DNA of 64,000 bases from contig NZ_CP091110.1 of assembly GCF_021560175.1 (NCBI RefSeq), forward strand, positions 2,036,001 through 2,100,000, read 5' to 3'. The notes below the pieces were generated by a model. It was given only the letters and a program-made list of their open reading frames with translations. It ran no database searches and was not told where the DNA came from. The stretch comes from Neobacillus drentensis. GTDB lineage: Bacteria > Bacillota > Bacilli > Bacillales > Cytobacillaceae. Below, in pieces: positions 61,410 to 64,000 of the stretch (the first letter of the stretch is position 1; each line of letters opens with the position of its first letter). Made by a program: the position numbers and the translations under genes.

Positions 61410-62436
61410 TAAATATTATGCCTATCTAACTGCAGGAATCTTTCTGCTCCTATCCATTCTATTGGGTACGTCCATTGGTACGGTAAATGTGCCAATTCTA
61501 ACAATCATAAAAATAATCGAAGCGAAACTTTTTGGATTTGTTTCTCTGGAACAAATTGATTCAATGTTCATCAATATCGTCTTGGATATTCGTCTCCCCA
61601 GAGTGATCTTATCCGGTCTTGTCGGGGCTGCTCTTGCTGTTGCAGGAGCAGCCTTTCAAGGCTTATTAAGAAACCCGTTGGCCGACCCATATACACTGGG
61701 GGTATCATCCGGTGCATCGGTCGGGGCGGTCATCACATTGTTCTTTCAACTTTCGATACCATTCATTGGTTCCTTTACCCTGCCATTCGTAAGTATCGTA
61801 TTTTCACTTGTTACCATCGTTTTTGTTCTTGTCTTCGCGCGAAAAATGGAGCGTTCCATGAGAGTGGAAACCATTATTTTAACAGGAATTATTTTCAGCT
61901 CTTTTCTTGGGGCTGTAATTTCCTTAATGATTGCTTTAACGGGTGAGGAACTAAGGCAAATTATCAGCTGGCTTTTGGGCAGCGTTTCGATGCGAGGCTG
62001 GGAGTACATCAAGATTATCCTGCCATTTCTTATCATTGGATCGGTCATTTTGATGATGAATGCAAAAGAATTAAATGCAATGTCGTTCGGTGAAGAGAAG
62101 GCACAGCATTTAGGTGTCAATGTCCAAAGCAGAAAATTGATGATCTTAATCGCCGGTTCCATCCTAACGGGGGCGTCTGTAGCTGTTTCCGGAACCATCG
62201 GATTTGTAGGGCTTGTCATTCCACATTTGGCGAGATTATGTTGGGGCCCGGACCATAAGCACCTTTTGCCATTATCGATTTTAACCGGTAGCGGGTTTTT
62301 AATCATTGCGGATCTCATTTCAAGGACGATCATTTCTCCGACTGAATTACCGATCGGAGTGATTACCGCTTTAATTGGTGCACCGGTCTTTGCTCTCATT
62401 CTTTTACAAAGAAAAAGGAAGGAAAGAAGTGGATAA
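61396..62436 (+). CDS. btuC: Cobalamin ABC transporter permease BtuC
   Basis: From ATG 61396 it has 346 residues with about ten helices, including RLPRVILSGLVGAALAVAGA and FQGLLRNPLADPYTLGVSSG, the FecCD/BtuC hallmarks, and GTIGFVGLVIPH before the last helices. The start overlaps the btuF stop by 14 nt; an in-frame ATG at 61375 would give a larger overlap. It forms the channel for the BtuF ligand. Confidence 0.93.
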   Translation: MYLNNKYYAYLTAGIFLLLSILLGTSIGTVNVPILTIIKIIEAKLFGFVSLEQIDSMFINIVLDIRLPRVILSGLVGAALAVAGAAFQGLLRNPLADPYTLGVSSGASVGAVITLFFQLSIPFIGSFTLPFVSIVFSLVTIVFVLVFARKMERSMRVETIILTGIIFSSFLGAVISLMIALTGEELRQIISWLLGSVSMRGWEYIKIILPFLIIGSVILMMNAKELNAMSFGEEKAQHLGVNVQSRKLMILIAGSILTGASVAVSGTIGFVGLVIPHLARLCWGPDHKHLLPLSILTGSGFLIIADLISRTIISPTELPIGVITALIGAPVFALILLQRKRKERSG

Positions 62437-62439
62437 GAA

Positions 62440-63906
62440 ATGATTAGAGTTGAAAATATTTCAGGTGGATATACAGGTGAATCCGTTCTAAAAAACGTTT
62501 CTTTTGAAGTCGGAACGGGGGAATTGTTTGGTGTCTTAGGACCAAACGGCAGCGGAAAGACGACTCTTTTAAAACTGCTTAGCGGAATCTTGGCCATTCG
62601 TGGTGGAGAGATTTTCTTAAAGGGAAAAAGGCTTCAAGATTTCTCTACTAAACAGTTAGCGCGTATGGTTGCTGTTTTATCCCAGCATTCCTTCGAATCT
62701 TTCTCCTATACAGTAAAAGATACCGTTTCACTCGGTCGCTATGCCCATCAAAAAGGTTGGTTTCAATCGTGGAGCAAGGAAGATGAAGAGATTGTCCAAA
62801 CAGTCATGGCACAGACGGGTGTAGCTTCATTACAAAATAAAACGATACAGGAACTATCCGGTGGTGAGAAGCAGCGTGTTTTTTTGGCGCAGGCACTGGC
62901 CCAGGAGCCTGAAATTCTTCTTTTGGATGAACCGACAAACCATTTGGACCTATCCTATCAAAAAGAATTATTAGATCTCCTCAAACGATGGACGATTGAT
63001 AAAGGTTTAACCGTCGTGTCAATTTTTCATGATTTAAATCTTGCCGGGCTTTATTGTGATCGGCTTCTCCTGCTGGAAAAAGGGACAGTGAATATTCAAC
63101 ATATTCCGAATGAAGTACTAAAAGAAGAGCGAATTCGAAAAGTATTTCATACCGACATCAAGAAGCATCCGCACCCAAAAGTGGCTGCTCCGCAAATGGC
63201 CCTCTTACCAAATTTACAGCAAACCGAAAATGCCGAGTGTATTGATGAAAGCCGTCTGTCTTTTTTTAAAGAATACATCCGATTAGAATCTTCCATACCG
63301 CTCCGAACGATGTCTTCCGGTGTAGTTGGGGCGGGGACCGGCTGGTATCAAAAGTTCGTGAATCGCCATGTGGATAAAAACTATAACTGCAGTGATCACC
63401 GCCAGGAAATGTCGGCTTTTCTTAGCGCAAATGGATTTGAACCGGCAGAGACGGTCGGGATGATGACCGCAGTTTTCCTCGATGATGCGGCCTATCAATT
63501 GTATGAAAACGATGATTTTTCGATTTTTGTTGTGGTGACAGCTGGTGTTAGCAATGCGATTGATGCTTCGAAGAGTGAAATGCATTCCTATGAATTTTCT
63601 CCGGGAACCATTAATACTTGGATTTTCGTGAATGGTGAACTGACCGAGGAGGCATTTATTCAAAGCATTATGACGGCAACTGAAGCAAAAGGTAAGGTGA
63701 TGAATGACCAAAAGGTGATTGACAAGGTCACGGGAACGATTGCGACTGGAACTTCCACCGACAGCATTTTAATTGCCGCCACACAACAAGGAAAATGTTT
63801 GGAATTTGCAGGGACGATTACTCCTTTAGGAAAACTCATCAGCAAAGCTGTGTATCAGTGTACAACAAAAGCGTTACAAAAATCGCGAAAAAGGATTCGA
63901 TCATGA
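62440..63906 (+). CDS. btuD: BtuD ATPase fused to CbiZ adenosylcobinamide amidohydrolase
   Basis: A 488-residue two-domain protein. Residues 1-255 form an ABC ATPase with Walker A GPNGSGKTT, Q-loop LSQHSF, signature LSGGEKQR and Walker B ILLLDEPTNHLDL. Residues from about 265 to 488 form a CbiZ domain (SSGVVGAGTGWYQKFVNRHV, VVTAGVSNAIDASKS, ATGTSTDS), which removes the aminopropanol/amide link of imported adenosyl-cobinamides so that they can be rebuilt. It follows btuC by 3 nt. The fusion couples uptake to salvage, as in some other bacilli, and the next gene is cbiB. Confidence 0.94.
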   Translation: MIRVENISGGYTGESVLKNVSFEVGTGELFGVLGPNGSGKTTLLKLLSGILAIRGGEIFLKGKRLQDFSTKQLARMVAVLSQHSFESFSYTVKDTVSLGRYAHQKGWFQSWSKEDEEIVQTVMAQTGVASLQNKTIQELSGGEKQRVFLAQALAQEPEILLLDEPTNHLDLSYQKELLDLLKRWTIDKGLTVVSIFHDLNLAGLYCDRLLLLEKGTVNIQHIPNEVLKEERIRKVFHTDIKKHPHPKVAAPQMALLPNLQQTENAECIDESRLSFFKEYIRLESSIPLRTMSSGVVGAGTGWYQKFVNRHVDKNYNCSDHRQEMSAFLSANGFEPAETVGMMTAVFLDDAAYQLYENDDFSIFVVVTAGVSNAIDASKSEMHSYEFSPGTINTWIFVNGELTEEAFIQSIMTATEAKGKVMNDQKVIDKVTGTIATGTSTDSILIAATQQGKCLEFAGTITPLGKLISKAVYQCTTKALQKSRKRIRS

Positions 63907-64000
63907 TAGTTTATCATTTAATCTCAATCACAATCGCATACCTTATTGATATGGTCGTTGGAGACCCGCCTCATTGGCCGCATCCTGTCAAATGGATGGG
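63903..64000 (+). CDS. cbiB: Adenosylcobinamide-phosphate synthase CbiB (start only)
   Basis: ATG 63903 overlaps the stop of the preceding gene (ATGA). The 32 visible residues start MIVYHLISITIAYLIDMVVG and go on DPPHWPHPVKWMG, the D-P-x-x-x-PHP-V pattern of CbiB/CobD. It reattaches aminopropanol phosphate to cobyric acid, complementing CbiZ. The remainder lies past the window. Confidence 0.9.
   Translation, partial: MIVYHLISITIAYLIDMVVGDPPHWPHPVKWM

Noticed and set aside
61746..62597. 283-codon minus-strand frame
   Set aside because: It is antisense to btuC and btuD, which are certain, and the product shows no real domain.

Overview
The window reads as chromosome of a Gram-positive, spore-forming, AT-rich Bacillaceae member (Bacillus/Neobacillus-like). 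The grounds are strong AGGAGG-type ribosome binding sites, many TTG/GTG starts, compact T-tailed terminators, an Sda-like sporulation checkpoint peptide, two DUF3231 proteins, a CsoR-CopZ-CopA locus and a B12-riboswitch btuFCD operon with a BtuD-CbiZ fusion. This assignment is inferred from gene content. I see no rRNA, tRNA, phage, IS element or CRISPR array.

Layout. 1-1.8 kb: end of an unknown gene and a 14-helix MFS drug exporter. 2.2-11.3 kb: a plant-glycoside block with a GPH sugar symporter, a GH78 alpha-L-rhamnosidase, a secreted carboxylesterase, an SDR epimerase with a zinc-ribbon tail, a Crh-like HPr paralogue and an Sda-like peptide. Three of its promoters share a 28-bp element at a constant distance from the -10. 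11.4-17.2 kb: cytochrome P450, a NarL-type two-component system and an MMPL exporter. The P450 and MMPL promoters carry the same paired TGCCCA/GTAC boxes at the same distance from the -10. 17.3-24.5 kb: a broken YesM-type kinase fragment, a LysR regulator, an FAH-family enzyme, a CitA/CitB-type two-component system and a GntP permease, with two paralogous ~50-aa proteins near the ends. 24.6-28.6 kb (minus): a molybdopterin oxidoreductase ending in a LysM domain, its partner, and a CtaB-like prenyltransferase. 28.8-30.9 kb: two DUF3231 proteins. 31-35.4 kb: an orphan sugar-binding lipoprotein and a domain-swapped GH3 beta-glucosidase.

35.8-46.7 kb is a metal/redox (probably copper) island: two YdhK proteins, a DsbD-like membrane protein, a FeoB-associated-type Cys-rich peptide, a Met/His-rich membrane protein, a polyferredoxin, csoR-copZ-copA and a DUF6803 membrane protein. 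Five promoters here share an 11-bp-phased CTGCA repeat at a fixed distance from a -10-like hexamer, as expected for an OmpR-family regulator. The only such regulator visible is a wrecked receiver-domain pseudogene in the same island. 46.9-58.7 kb is a MocR-controlled amino-acid catabolism block: permease, RidA, glutaredoxin-like protein, two PatB/MalY-type C-S lyases, an aminotransferase, a flavin amine oxidase, an M20 amidohydrolase and a VOC protein. Its promoters share CCATACA/TGTATGG palindromes. 58.9-59.9 kb is a decayed ABC-F gene. 60.1-64 kb is cobalamin uptake and salvage.

The unifying theme is several small local regulons, each recognisable from repeated promoter architecture rather than from gene families alone. 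No experiment or database search was possible, so family names rest on motif recognition and the regulons on alignments made by eye.
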